Assembly (NCBI RefSeq): GCF_009017415.1 | Contig: NC_092410.1 | Span: forward strand, 2,418,001 to 2,482,000 | Direction of reading: 5' to 3' | Length of the DNA stretch: 64,000 nucleotides | Origin: Aspergillus flavus | Lineage: Eukaryota > Ascomycota > Eurotiomycetes > Eurotiales > Aspergillaceae | Shown: positions 47,393 to 59,348 of the stretch, one piece after another | Numbering within the stretch: the stretch's first letter is position 1 | How the letters are laid out: each line of letters starts with the position of its first letter | Translations under genes and position numbers: made by a program | Notes under the pieces: generated by a model | Told to the model about the DNA's origin: nothing | The model's input: only the letters and a program-made list of their open reading frames with translations | The model's database searches: none

Positions 47393-49211
47393 TCACATCA
47401 TTCCTAGTTGCCATCTACCACCGCCATGCAACCCTTCCTTGTGAAATTTAACCCTTATCCCGCTAGTCAACTGCTCCATTTCCGTAGGATGTTCTGCTGA
47501 ACATAACAATTCCTGGGCTCGTTGGTCCAGTGTGGCACAAACCAGAGGCGTAGGCGACGATTTCCAGACGTCAAACCCACCACTTTTTGTCTGAAGTGCT
47601 GTTATGCCAAGGAATACTGCTGTTGAAACGACCAGAAAAGCTGGGAGAGTAACCCATGCCCATCGGACATGTATTTGGGTTTCCATCTTCCATGCGGTTC
47701 CAGTTGCAGGAGTGCTATTATAGAGACGTACTCCCGATGTGATTCCTAAGGCGAGTTTCTCACAGAACTTTGGTATACCATAGCGAATCATGGGGTATCT
47801 AAACTCGTCGTATGGCGTCTCAATTGTGTTACAATGTAGAGAGGGGTTTATATTTAGTTTTGAGTACATCCATGCCTTCATCGTGGGGATGCCAACCCAA
47901 AACTTGGAGCTTGTCAAGTTACCTTGGGACGGGACATGAAACGTAAAATTTTGTCCAAATGACATGGGCATCGTAAGATCATCCCAGGTATCGACCAATT
48001 TCTCCCATGGCTTGTTGTCACGCATGCCCGCTGTATACGTTTTCACACACCAGTACACAAGACAATGATGGGCTGTTGCCTTTGTTAAGTCAGTTCCAGG
48101 GGTAACAGAAATTGAGGAGAAATTCGCGATTATAGATGCGTTGTAATACCCAATACGCGAGGACATTTTGCTTGCCACGTTCCCATACCGGCCGTTATAC
48201 TCACTCACGTTGAGCGTCAAGCCATCAGGGAGCGAATGCTGGCAGAAAGTGCGGTTGGCTCGGCACCAGTTATCCATACAGCTCGTGCTGACTGAGTTTG
48301 TTAAATCAGAGCAGGTCGAACAAGCCGCCAAAGACCGGAAAGGAGTAATCTCGCATTCTCCAGTCGGGCAATCAGGAGCAACCAATAACCGAGTCAGGTT
48401 CCCGTTGCTGTTTGTCGTGTCTCCAAGAATGGCACTATATAATGCGGCAAGAATATCTTGTGGGAGGCTCGGAGATCTACCGAGGTACTCAATGATTCCT
48501 AGGGAACGGGGTACAGTGGCAGGCTCAGCACTCAGGGCAAGGCGATTTTCGACGGTCACCATCTGCTGAACGAAAGGACCTGTACCTATTACCAATATAG
48601 TGATAAGCGCACCCATGCAAGCCGAAGTCCTAAATTGATATGAATTGTTAGCAGACATTGATGGCCTTCATACCATAAGCAGCAATGACCTACCTGAATT
48701 TCGAATGCCAGATCAATGAGATGCAACCAAAGGCACCTCTACTAGCAAAATCATATAGACTGATATCTGAAAGACGACAGCCAGCACTGCCCAAACTATT
48801 CCAGCGAGCTTGGCTGAGGCAGGCGGCGATAGGTTCCAACAGAAGTGCGGTAAATATTTGCACAAGCCAGGATAGTATTGAGTTGACTGTCATTCCGTAT
48901 GGCCAGTCTGGAGAAGGCTTGCCATTATACGCGTTCAAGAATACAATGATTCCCACCAAAGCACCAGCGCTACCACAGCATGAGGCTATCTCTAAGACCC
49001 AATAGTCATTGACTTTGCTAGACAATGACTTTGGTGAACTGGTATTCGTCTTAATATCTGATGATGCTGACTGATAATAGTTTGATTGGGTTCCGTGTGC
49101 CAAAGTCCTATCAGATGGCGATGGCGAGACTGATCGTCGTGGGTTGTTCGCGCGAGTAGCTTCACTGCGATGTTCGCTCGGCAGTCGTCGTGCCTGGTTT
49201 GAGGTATTCAT
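47393..49211 (-). CDS. DUF3176 multi-pass membrane protein
   Basis: Two exons (49211-48694, 48629-47393) encode 584 residues. After a Ser/Arg-rich cytosolic-looking N-terminus, the DUF3176 block appears: DYWVLEIASCCGSAGALVGI, YNGKPSPDWPYGMTVNSILSW, QARWNSLGSAGCRLSDISLYD and FASRGAFGCISLIW. Further membrane spans are at SACMGALITILVIGTGPFVQQ and near the C-terminus (WAWVTLPAFLVVSTAVFLGITAL). Between them lies an about 320-residue loop rich in Cys and Asn-X-Ser/Thr sites, so probably glycosylated and outside the cytosol. The function of this fungal family is unknown. The ATG at 49211 is taken; the upstream extension begins only with TTG. The single 64-nt intron restores FRTSACMGAL. Confidence 0.85.
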
Positions 49212-51365
49212 TTGGGAATGCAAAATTAACTATGGAAAGTTAACAATAATTATTTACAAACAGAAGGCTGTAGTAACATACAGAGATGCAGAGCGCGTTC
49301 GCTATTTGTATTGAAGCGCCGGGTGTGCCATATCTATTATTATCATCCTCAGCGCTTAGAGCATGTACATGATAGGATCGACAATTTCACGGAGAAATCA
49401 GAGTATGACATAAAGAACATACCGGCGGCTAGATTGATTTAAAGCCCTTTCACTGGGCATATGTATATTCCTGTTGTTGGGTAGAGATTAAAACAAACTT
49501 GAGGTGCTTGAGTATCGATTTAGACATAGCCACCCAGCACATGGAAGGCTGAAAAGCTGGAACATGTTCAATTCCAATCCTGTTATCGCTGTCTACAAAA
49601 AATTAGCTGAAGATTCTTTCAAGCAAATACATTCAAAGATCCTACATGTCTTCATATTGCTAGGGACGCCAACCGTTGCTGAAGTGGGTTGCTATCCATA
49701 CGTTCCCCTTGAGATTGCTAATCGTAAGTTTCATGCAGACAATTTAAATTCGCTTTACTAAGGCACAACTCAATCCGGCATTGATGTTCATCAGACGGAA
49801 GGTTTTTTTCCATGCCAATTCACAAATCAAGATGAATTGAGAAAGCTGTTGTACTCACAAATATACGGATTCGAGGGCACTTGAGCCCATCCAAGTCCCG
49901 GTAATCAATTTCCCCAAGTAGATCTTCAATCTAAGCCAATTCCTGTATTTTTACTGGTGGCGAGGTTGGTAGGGCTGAGCAACTTGGATTGGAAAGGAGT
50001 ATGTTTTGTATTTAAATTCCCAAGCCCTGTCCGCCAGGGTTCGTATGACAGTGCTAAGAAGCATAGAACGACACTTCATCCTGTCATCGAGACTTTGGTA
50101 ATGCCATGACGGTAGGCCCATCATTTGATATGGTCGCGTGGATGGGGGAGAGGTGTTACAATAACGAGATCAAATTACTTATGGATATATGGTAAGCTTA
50201 ATTCTTCTAGATTCGGGACAGCAAAGATGAGATTTTGCAGTACATATCTGGTACTATTTACCGAGTGTATCGAAGCCCTCTAAAAGCCAACGGTAACTTG
50301 TGCGTGTCTTCGCCAGAGGGCACTAAGAGTACCACCTATCCAAAATAAGCTCTCCTCTCGATCCTAGGTAAAGGACATATACTACCACCCATACTAAGGG
50401 ACTGCTACAGCGTGGTGCGCTTCATTTCAAACCAAGCTAGCCTAGGGCTCCATTATAACAAGCCGGCCAACGCACCAAATCAAACGTTCCTAGCGATTGC
50501 CAGTTATAGAACCTATTATTCGGTACTTCAGTGTCTGGTGAAGAGGTTGGGAAGCTCTGCAAAGGAGATAGAGGTCAACTCATTCTCTACATTTCACCTA
50601 TGAAAACGAGGATTGGAATAACGCCAGTAACTCTAAAGTTTTAGTCTAGGTCTAGACCTAGAACTGGGCTCTTGTGAATTTATCACTTTAGCTATTCTTA
50701 AATAGACACGTATGTGATCTAACTTGAGCTTTTGTCAGTCCCTAGAAGAAATGTAGACATTCATCTCACAAGTTTCAACTCTTATATGCTGAAAGTTAAC
50801 ATGTCCAAAAAGGATATCTACAAAACTGGCTTTCAGGAGATTGTGATAATATCACCCAGCTTGGTCGCATCAAACCCTACTAAATTTAGAGGGACATAAC
50901 ACGAAAAGATCATCGCACATTGACCCTTAGAATTGGAAGTCAACTACCGGGGTATCAGGGCACTGGTGTATCACGCCAATCAAGGGAGGCGCCGGTGTGC
51001 TTCCAAGACGGCAACTTCGTATTCAGTGCATTAGCCCCAGTTTAGACCTCTGACGAGGGGAGTATACAGACTTCCCATGCCCTGTAGAGTCCAGTAAATT
51101 GTTTACCCGAAATTGGTACTTGCAATGAAGACAAGCACGAATGGCGGGGGTGTTTAATTACCTCGTATTTGCTGATCATGAAGCCATGTCCAGCACATCG
51201 CTTCGTATACTGGATCAGTGAGCCATGATGTACATAAAAGCCTGTGCCTCCCCTCCTCACTTGATTTAGCGTTGCTGCAATTCTATCTTTACTCGCCTCG
51301 TCACTCGCTGAATCTAGACGATTCACTTCCAACACCACCAGTCGTTTCCAATCACGCAACAGAAA
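49212..51365. other. 2.1-kb gene-poor spacer
   Basis: It has several short ORFs, none recognised (the longest plausible one is 49504-49761), and an 18-bp perfect palindrome at 50645-50662. The right end must hold the promoter of the GPI-protein gene; a TACATAAAAG element at 51231-51240 is a weak TATA candidate. Confidence 0.35.
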
Positions 51366-51926
51366 ATGCATCAGTTCCTCACCCTAGCTGCCCTCTTGGC
51401 AACCACAGCCCTCGCGGCAGATCGCACACCAGCCCTGGTTGCCCGTCAAGTGGTTGAGCTCCCTTGCTCCTATCAAGGTGAAAAAGAGTGTGGCAGCGGC
51501 TGCATCCCTCTTTCCTACACCTGCTGCCCCAATAACCTCGGTGGCTGTCCCCTGGGATCCTATTGCGACGGTCTGGGTTGCTGCCCTAATGGAAAGACCT
51601 GTACCGGTCCAGGAGGCGTTTCTACTCGTCCCGGATCGACTATCACCGTGACCAACTCTCTGACCAACACATTGACGTCCACAAGCACCTCCACTCACAC
51701 TTTGTCGTCCAGCGAGGTTGTGACCCCGACCTACACCCCAACACCTAGCTCGAGCACCTCGTCCTCTCGGAGCGTCATCCCTCCCAGTTCGAGCGCGGTG
51801 CCTCCCTCGTCATCTACACCGGCTGTGTCGCCTACCTCTCCTCCGCTTCATACTGGGGCAGCTTCTCACTTGACCCCGGGTTTCTATGCTGCTGCCGGAC
51901 TCATCGTTGGTGCTGCTATCTTTTAG
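51366..51926 (+). CDS. Secreted GPI-anchored cysteine-rich / Ser-Thr-rich protein
   Basis: This single-exon gene encodes 186 residues. Residues 1-17 (MHQFLTLAALLATTALA) are a signal peptide. A compact domain at about residues 30-80 has many Cys, including adjacent pairs (YTCCPNNLGGCP, GLGCCPNGKTC), and resembles granulin-like or small knotted folds. The next about 85 residues are Ser/Thr/Pro-rich and probably O-mannosylated. The C-terminus (GFYAAAGLIVGAAIF) is a short hydrophobic tail with no basic end, as in GPI-anchor signals. The protein should sit on the cell surface or wall. The spacing is not that of a CFEM domain. Function is unknown. Confidence 0.85.
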   Translation: MHQFLTLAALLATTALAADRTPALVARQVVELPCSYQGEKECGSGCIPLSYTCCPNNLGGCPLGSYCDGLGCCPNGKTCTGPGGVSTRPGSTITVTNSLTNTLTSTSTSTHTLSSSEVVTPTYTPTPSSSTSSSRSVIPPSSSAVPPSSSTPAVSPTSPPLHTGAASHLTPGFYAAAGLIVGAAIF

Positions 51927-52635
51927 ATAAGTCTTGACGGATGCCAGCGTCTTGGTACTGTGAATTATGGCTTGTTCCTTGGCTGATGCCATGCGCTGGG
52001 ATATGCTTGCTTAGTTGGAAGGGTAATATATGGAATGATGGGCAAGGCTGTGTACACTTAAGTGCCGTATAATGTATTTACTGTTCTGCTTCATCCTCTC
52101 AGATCTAAGTCTTAGGGTAATTGCTTGCGTAGCATGCAAAGATGTTGCTCGTTCCTGAAAAGCATGTCACGCACGCCTGCTATTCTTCGTATGTACTGTT
52201 TTCTCTGTTTGTGATTGTATCAACTGCTAGGTACAGAGCTACAGGTGGTATTCCCTTCTACATCCGATGTTTCATGGACCAGGTTTGCTTGCTTCTGGCG
52301 GCTGAAGCAGTGTGTAAATGTCAACCAAAGTACAAGATGAATGACGAAGTAGTGGTCAAGATAACCCTGGAATGTATGACGAGACAAAGATATATATTCA
52401 GTCGTTTATAGCATAGCATATAGTGGGGATATATACCTAGCTACTCTCTCTAATCCAGTCCAACCAGAAATCAACCGGGTATGATCCCTTGCACCCAGCG
52501 AAAATCACAAAGAAAACCAAGAAAACAAAATGGGAATAATGCACTGTACAGAAAGACACCCACAAAAGACGACAATATGCCTCATCTTATGAAGAACAAA
52601 TAGATGAAATAAATACATTATAACAAGATACCGCG
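51927..52635. other. Convergent spacer
   Basis: The 3' flanks of two convergent genes meet here. A short ORF at 52142-52411 has no recognisable family. I see nothing else. Confidence 0.35.
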
Positions 52636-55136
52636 CTACTTTCCACCCACAACATTCCCGCTGGGTGACGTAATTTGAAACCGCTCAAAGTTCAAGGTAT
52701 AGTTTCCGTTGACGCCTGAGTTGGTGAGATCGATAGTGTATTTGTCCTTTGAGCTCGGGTATGGACCAGTGAGGTATGTTTCAATCTTCTCTTCCGAGAG
52801 CATGGCCGCATCAAGCGTACCAGTTTTCTCGAAGATGTAGAGGACTGCGATTCGGGAGAAATCCAGAACCTCCGTGGAGACTGTGGCAGTTGGTGTGGGC
52901 GTGGTGGTGGTTGTGGCGGTCGAAGAGGCTGCAGAACTCTCCTTGGTTGTTGATGGTGTTGTGCTTGTCGGTGGTCCGTGGACCTCGGTTGGTTCTGAAC
53001 CATCGAATATGATACCGTTCATTGTTGAGGTAGAGCCTCGAGCGGCGAGTGTCCGTGTGGGGACATTCTCTGGGGTGGCGGTAGGTATCGATCCACCAAT
53101 TTGGTCTTCTGGCAAGGGAGCGGCTGGCAGATCAACGGGAAGAGAGCGTCGGGCTTTGTTGTTGGACACGTTTCGAAATGAGACGAGTGCGTTCTCTGTA
53201 GTACAGGATACATTGTTTTGACTGAAGAGGGCCATAATAGTGAGCGGATCTAGCGGAATGCTATAGTTGTTCTGAGAGTCTTCGAACAAGCGCGGAATTT
53301 CGCTCCCCATCGTGGCGTTTCTGGATTCGGAGTCGTCATCTATCTGCGTGGTGGTACAGCTGGCATCCCCGGCTATTGTACACCGGGAACCTGTATAGCC
53401 ATTTGCGCAGACACAAGAGCAAACATCACCACTCGAGACACTAACACCGCCGTTCTCACATGGCGCAGTCTTCGCACATCCTGTCTTGGCACTGGCTGCG
53501 TTATGCTTCGGTACGGCGACGACGAAAATAGGCACGAGAACAGCAACGAGGACAATAATAAGAAACACCACACAAAGAATAATGAACAGTCGAAGTGGCA
53601 TTCCACAGCAACGACGGGGCCGTTTTTGTTCTTTCTCTTGGACTTCCCTAGGTCCCGATTCTCGGGAATTCAGCTGATGCAATGTTGATCGCCTGAAGAA
53701 AAAAGGCCAAGACGAGTGACCGTTCTCCGGCGTAGCAGCTGGTGGGGGAAACGAGGCAAGAATATCCTTGATGGATCCCGACCCACGATGTTGGTGGCCT
53801 GGACATAAAAGTTAGTTTGCTGGACCGATTTACTGCTGGATTCAGGATGCTTACCAAATGGGAATCTGGACGGTCCGCCACCGAGAAGATCATTCCGGCT
53901 TGCCGTTCTCCCATGCTCCAGATTCGTTGCAAGTTTCGTCGCACGCCGAATCAAGTCAGGCAAACTTGTAAGACTACCTCGCTTTTCCGCGTCACGCACG
54001 GCACCCATATTCAGGGGAGGTGGTCTGCGGCCACCTGGTCTTTTGTCGCTCATCGTTGGCATTGCCCTCGGAAACACTTCAATCTCTTTTGCGAGAGCTT
54101 CAGAGTTGACATGCTCCGGGTGTTGTTGGCCAACATCCAATACAAATGGGGCCTTGTCCAAATCAAAGTGAGACGAATCAGACGATGATGTCAGAAACGA
54201 GCCTCTCCTTGCCTTTCCGGTCGAAATTTCCTTTGCGAACGACGGGGGAGGTACATCCGGAGCGGCAGGTCTAGCTCTTGCAGGATCCTCCGGAGGTGGT
54301 ACAGGCGACTCGGCAGTAGATCTTCGGATCATGCACACCGAAGGCTGACCTCGTTTGCCTATGCTTGCCTGTCTCACTAGAGTAGAGCTGTTCCCATTAA
54401 CAGCATGATCCGGCTCTCTATCGTCATCTGAGGCGCCATCAAGGTAGGTCCCCAAGATCTCTGATTCAGCCTTTGCCGAGGTCCATGACGGGATTGCTCT
54501 GCTTGAAGCATAGGAGCCTTTACTGTCGGATTGTTCCTCTGGAATAGGTGAAACGGACGAAACGCGATTGACAACCTGCCGGCCTACAGGAGGGGCTAGA
54601 TTTGCTATATTCCTTTGAGAGGGATCGGCCGGCAGACGTTGAGCGGGGAAGGGAAAATCAGGGATTGATGCCATAGATGCAGCCGAAGAAACTGTGGAAT
54701 GCCTCAGGAGATCCTCCGTCGCAACCGACACGCGAGGGGTTGAAGCTGCAACACTACTTGGGCTCGGCGGAGGAGGTCGTTGAACAGCAACCCGGGGAGG
54801 CGATGATTGTGACAAGGGCTGTGAGAATGATGGGACTGGTCGTTTGATATGTAGAGGGCTCGGTGCCACATCTGGAACGCTTCGTTCTGAATACACTGAT
54901 GGGGATGGCATGTCGGGCCGTGGGGGCCGCTGAGGTGGAGGGCCCTGGGGAGTGAGATGTCTTACGTGAGAGTCGACCATGTTCATCTGCGAGTTCTCGG
55001 TTGGCAAGGGCCATTGTGTCATATGCGCAACATCTCTTCTGAGAGGTGGCACTCCTGCGTCCGCCTGAGGTTCGTGACGTCTCCCAGCTTCCAGCATTTC
55101 CCTTGCCCGCCGAACAGATCCTTGTCTTTCCATCAT
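52636..55136 (-). CDS. Single-span membrane protein with EGF-like domain and Pro-rich cytosolic region
   Basis: Two exons (55136-53855, 53798-52636) encode 814 residues. The first about 480 residues are Pro/Ser-rich with PPP motifs and no signal peptide. A basic CC-containing stretch (KRPRRCCGMP) precedes one strong membrane span (LFIILCVVFLIIVLVAVLVP, about residue 500), followed by an EGF-like module (CAKTAPCENGG, then CSCVCANGYTGSRC). The rest is a Thr/Ser-rich region with Asn-X-Ser/Thr sites. The layout suggests a type II topology with the EGF module outside the cell. Similar proteins are annotated as EGF-domain or glycoproteins in other Eurotiales; the role is unknown, perhaps cell wall or surface sensing. 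Two start ATGs (55136, 55133) are adjacent. Intron 53799-53854 joins RFPFG to GHQHRGSGSIKDIL. Confidence 0.85.
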
Positions 55137-55954
55137 GCAAGTTGAGCCGGATCCAATGCTTGGATTTGTGCTCGGAAGCGTGTGTTGCGATGATCAGATA
55201 ATGGAGAGTTGACAACAGTCACGATGTGTTACCGTAAGATACCAGCTTTTGTTGAATCATAAGAAATCACCGATGTGGCACCGTTAGTATATTCCTGTCT
55301 GTCTGTGATAATTGGAAGCCAGCTCGACACGTCTGTCAAGGACAAGATTAATGAGTGAAGATAAGGTTGGCAAGATTGAAAAGTTGATTTCAAATGTTTC
55401 CTGCAGCAGTAGCTGTTGACTACACTGAAATGCGCAAAAAGCGAATGGCACTTGAGGACCTTGTGCTCAAGTTTGAGAGAAAGGAATGTGCTGATAAAAG
55501 AATCGCAAGGGCACTCAATGCCGTTGCTGCGGTGAATATGGTACGGAGTCAGCAAAGACATAGTTCGAAATATCCTAAGGATTGTATATGAGAGAGAAGT
55601 GTACCATGACTAGAACACCTAGTGTAAGAAATGAATGATAAGGGGCAAAGTCTTCAAATCAGAAAGTCATTGTATCCAACAAGACCAGTGTGCTGTCTTA
55701 ATGAAACATTTGACTGTTCGAAAAACCCCTGAAGGCGCAGGCAAAAATAGGTGTTAGCCCCATCGCGTAAACCATGCGTTGATGCTGGTAGACTTACGAA
55801 TGCAATAACAGGGGTCGCGAAAAGAAAAGAAAACACAAAGAGCTTCTAGCCCTTGCTGGGAAAATATAAAAGGAGAAGAATGTAGAGAAGGCAGGAAACA
55901 GCCTCCAGATGCGTATAGAGAAAGAAAGTACGTCGCAGGAATGAGTAATAAGAA

Positions 55955-56697
55955 TCAGGGTTTTCCAGCACCCCAAGGATCTAAATCAAAATCGGGCGTT
56001 GTTACTTCCTTTTCCGCGCTACGGAAGTATGCATGGGCACAGGATGAGAGGCGTGGATTGTTTTGGGACCCGGTCCATGCCAAAATCAAGTGGAGCACGT
56101 AGCGTGGGAGCGGACACGAAAGGGTCATTTGATAGCGTCGCAAGTGCGACAAAGGATCAATTGACCAAACAGGCAATATGCAGTTGCTAGTCCTTGTTCA
56201 TGTATGACCATCCCCATACTGCGTGTAACACTTCAGAGGGCGAAAAGAAAGACAGGTCCCATCGAGCCAGTTTACTGTTGGATATTTCTTTGTTTGCGAT
56301 GAATTTTGGTGCCGAATTGTTGATGGAGTTCCATGAATCGCTGCAACATCAGGTTTAGAGTTGTACCATAGACGAGGACCGCGGATTGGCTCGACGAGTT
56401 TTGGGATAGGAACAACTTTTGGAAGCGAAGTGACTGGATTATTGGGTCTGCGGCCGTTCTCAGGCCCCATTGGCCCGGTGGAGACCTCCAAGGTCGTTAG
56501 CGGTCGACGGTACGTCTCAAGTTGAGGAAGAGGTGCCACTCTGCGATTTCAACATGAAACCATGTTTCCCGTGTGCATGGTCCAATGGGCATTGGAAGCG
56601 AAGGCTGGGACAAACGGCAGTCGCCGAGAGATCCGTCAAAACGTTGATCGATCCAAGGCTTGGAAATAGTCGGCTGGACAAAAGTAGCGATCGACAA
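55955..56697 (-). other. Possible small multi-exon gene, unresolved
   Basis: Minus-strand open frames at 56697-56497, 56539-56198 and 56176-55955 overlap or follow each other with possible splice signals between them (for example aaatcgcag and tgatgttgcag acceptors). The middle frame is Pro-rich (TSLPKVVPIPKLVEPI) and the last ends PDFDLDPWGAGKP, which look like real protein ends. I could not find one phase-consistent exon chain and do not recognise a family. It may be a real small gene, a decayed one, or chance. Confidence 0.22.
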
Positions 56698-57406
56698 CTG
56701 AGAGAAGTGTAGTATAAAGGTAAAATGAAAGAAGCAACTCAGCTTCCAGAATATCTCCGATGGGACGTTACAAAGGAGGGGACTTTTAGCCGAATCAACT
56801 TCTTCTTCATCATTCGCTTCATGAAGTTTAACTATCGACTAACTATTTGTTAGCTCGTTCGTTAACTCGTTAGTGGGGGAATCGTATTAATTAAAACCTG
56901 CAAGGGTTGAAGTGAGACACCAAGCCATCAACCACATGGAGCCACTGATAAAATTATACTGAAAAGCGCCAATGAGGAAAGTACTTTCGAAGTACTAAGT
57001 AGATGCATGCAGGATGCAGAATCCGAAGGCGTTGGATAGGGGATGATACATACGATCTCGAGCTACAGTACGGAGTACTACGGAGTAATAATTACAGTAA
57101 TCTATCATCCCGTGCCTGCAGTGGTCTTTGCCTTCAGGTACTGCATGTTTTAAACGGACTGTATTGAACTGCCGGAGTATACCCACGCACATAACATTGT
57201 TTATTTATTTATATCCTTACATCCATCTCCATTGCTTTTAAACATATGTATTGATCCTAACTATAGTAATTGATAGATTAAATATCGAGCCACTATTGAA
57301 GAAAATTGATTGCACAGATTCCACCTCTCCACTTGACCATGGCCTGTGCTTCTGAGAAGGACCACACAGTTAAACGACCGCAAATGCCGAGGTTGTAGCA
57401 TTCCCA

Positions 57407-57408
<2 letters not shown>

Positions 57409-57449
<41 letters not shown>
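57409..57449 (+). repeat. Poly-T tract (41 nt)
   Basis: An uninterrupted run of 41 T is followed by AGACATG. Its length is likely to vary and to be error-prone in sequencing. The Lys-rich open frame on the other strand is a by-product. Confidence 0.95.
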
Positions 57450-57452
<3 letters not shown>

Positions 57453-57755
57453 CATGCTCAATGTCTAAGTACACCCATACATACAAAATAAAAGCACGTG
57501 GTGGACCGCCGGACGCTTTGTGAACATCTAACAATAATGACCACTTGACCAAATTCGGTGCAGTTGAACTATGAGCAAACCTATTAAATTGCATTAAGTT
57601 GACTTGGTTACCGTTCTATGCTAAATGCATTGCACCTCTTCTGCATTCCTTACTTAAAGCTTCCAGGGTTTATACACGTACACATACACATACATATACA
57701 TGCATACAGACATACATTAGTACATATATATATTTATTATGAGACACATTCACAA

Positions 57756-58664
57756 TCATGCTTGGTCTATCTTCTTGCGCACACTTTTCACCTCCTTTTC
57801 CACAGCCTGCATCTCGACCACCACACTCGCCAGCTCAGGCAAGGGCCCCCCCACAGCCTCCGTGAAAGACTTCTGAGCACTACGAAGAAAAGGTGACACC
57901 AAGATTCCGTACCATCTAATGGGGTCGGAAGAACGGAGCGTCTTCTCTGAAGATCTAGGCTTTGTCTCTGTCGGCTCTTGCGCCCCAGGGTTACCCGATG
58001 AAGTTGTGGAATCTTCGGCCTTAGGGTCACACTCCTCAGGAACCTCACATTCCGACGTGAACGCGTCACTCGAGTGAGATTGATTCTCTCCTTTAGTCAA
58101 CTCAGACGGCTCCTCTGCACTATCACTTGTAGCTGGTTTAATAGTGAAGATGCGCTTATAGTCGCCGCGCTTAGTAGATTCATCAGACGACTCATCCACA
58201 CTGGATGCCTCGACATTCTTAGTGGATGTAGGGGGTTCTAGGTCCCTGATGACGCCTCGTTCATTAGCGTTGGATGCCCTAAAAACCGACACAAACGGTG
58301 CAAGACACAGCTCCAACTTACACCTTTCTTGTTGCTTTCATACGTTCATCGTAGTAGTCTGCTCCATATCTCCGGCCTGGGGGACAGGTGTAGTTGGCTT
58401 GAGCGAGTGAGAGAAACCCCTAGTCTTGTATTAGCGATCTGTCCTTTGAGACTTGTGCTTCCAACGTTGCTGTACCGAAGATAGAGTTGTGGCGAGTTCG
58501 GCCTGTAATTTCTGATGACGATCTAGGAGATGGAGATACCGTTCTAGAAGAGTGTCCAGTGACTGCAACAAGTCTGAGGGGTCAACTACTGGAGGCTGTT
58601 TGTACTCAATGCCGGGTGATTCTGAGCCATGGCGAGATGCAGGAGGGGTGGGAATTTGCGCCAT
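57756..58664 (-). CDS. V-ATPase assembly factor Vma22-like (CCDC115 family)
   Basis: Three exons (58664-58476, 58419-58322, 58278-57756) encode 269 residues. Yeast Vma22 works with Vma12 in the ER to assemble the membrane sector of the vacuolar ATPase. The N-terminal helix (DLLQSLDTLLERYLHLLDRHQKLQAEL) and the GFLSLAQANYTCPPGRRYG block with YYDERMKA are the conserved family parts. The middle is acidic and low complexity (Ser/Glu-rich), and the C-terminal helix (SDPIRWYGILVSPFLRSAQKSF and ASVVVEMQAVEKEVKSVRKKI) is the second coiled-coil arm. All three exons keep phase. Introns are 56 and 43 nt. The assignment rests on the domain pattern remembered from fungal homologues. Confidence 0.82.
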
Positions 58665-59348
58665 TAAGGAAACAAGATGAGATAGGGACCGGAAAGGGCC
58701 CTGTTTGACAGTAACTGGCGCGAGGTTGCCAAGTACACGAAAGGGAAGCTTTGGATGATCTCCGAGTGGACTTCTCCAAATTTATGGGGGTCGGCCGAGG
58801 AGTCCGATAACTCCGTCATCGCGCCTCCGAGAAAACCAAAAGAATTTCCCGCGAACAAGTCATTCATCACCTCTACCACTTATCGACCTCCCATATCAGG
58901 AAGTGACTCCTGATTTCCTCATATCCGTCTGGTGGTACGACTGTACTCTCCAAGCCCTGAAGAGGTGCTATCCGACCTTCATTTCCCGCGGAAAGTGTGA
59001 CTTTCCTCTCAACGCCACATCCGGTTGCGGTGTTCATGGTGCTCTAACACCTTGTGAATAACTTCTTGGAATTGATATTGCCTTTCTGTTATCCTTGTCC
59101 CGATAAATTCTTGGTCGATCGTACTGTGATTGACAATCGATTTTCTTCACTATTTAAAACCCCGAGTTTTAAACGTCCGGGTTAGCAGCTTGAAGCGCGA
59201 AAGCCGAAGACAAATACGTTCTTAGGTTCTACCGAACACTATCCTGTTGAGCTTGCGATTTTCTTTTCTCTGCTCGCTACTGTTGTTCTACGTACATCTT
59301 AGTTGTTGTGATTTTTTCTCTACTCTTAGCGCTATAAAGCTAGTCATC
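58665..59348. promoter_or_regulatory. Divergent promoter region VMA22-like / ISD11
   Basis: This 684-bp spacer lies between divergent start codons. A TATTTAAAA element near 59151-59159 is a possible TATA-like site for ISD11. Nothing else is assigned. Confidence 0.35.

Larger units (their letters stand above)
55137..57755. other. 2.6-kb spacer with a possible small gene and a poly-T tract
   Basis: Apart from the candidate gene at 55955-56697 and the poly-T tract listed separately, only short unrecognised ORFs occur. Two TACGGAGTA motifs lie at 57069-57087, and CA/TA-rich alternating sequence at about 57675-57740. Confidence 0.35.

Noticed and set aside
49504..49761. 85-codon plus-strand ORF with protein-like composition
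   Set aside because: It has no known family and no clear splice partners, and it lies in AT-rich spacer. It may be a remnant but is not supportable as a gene.
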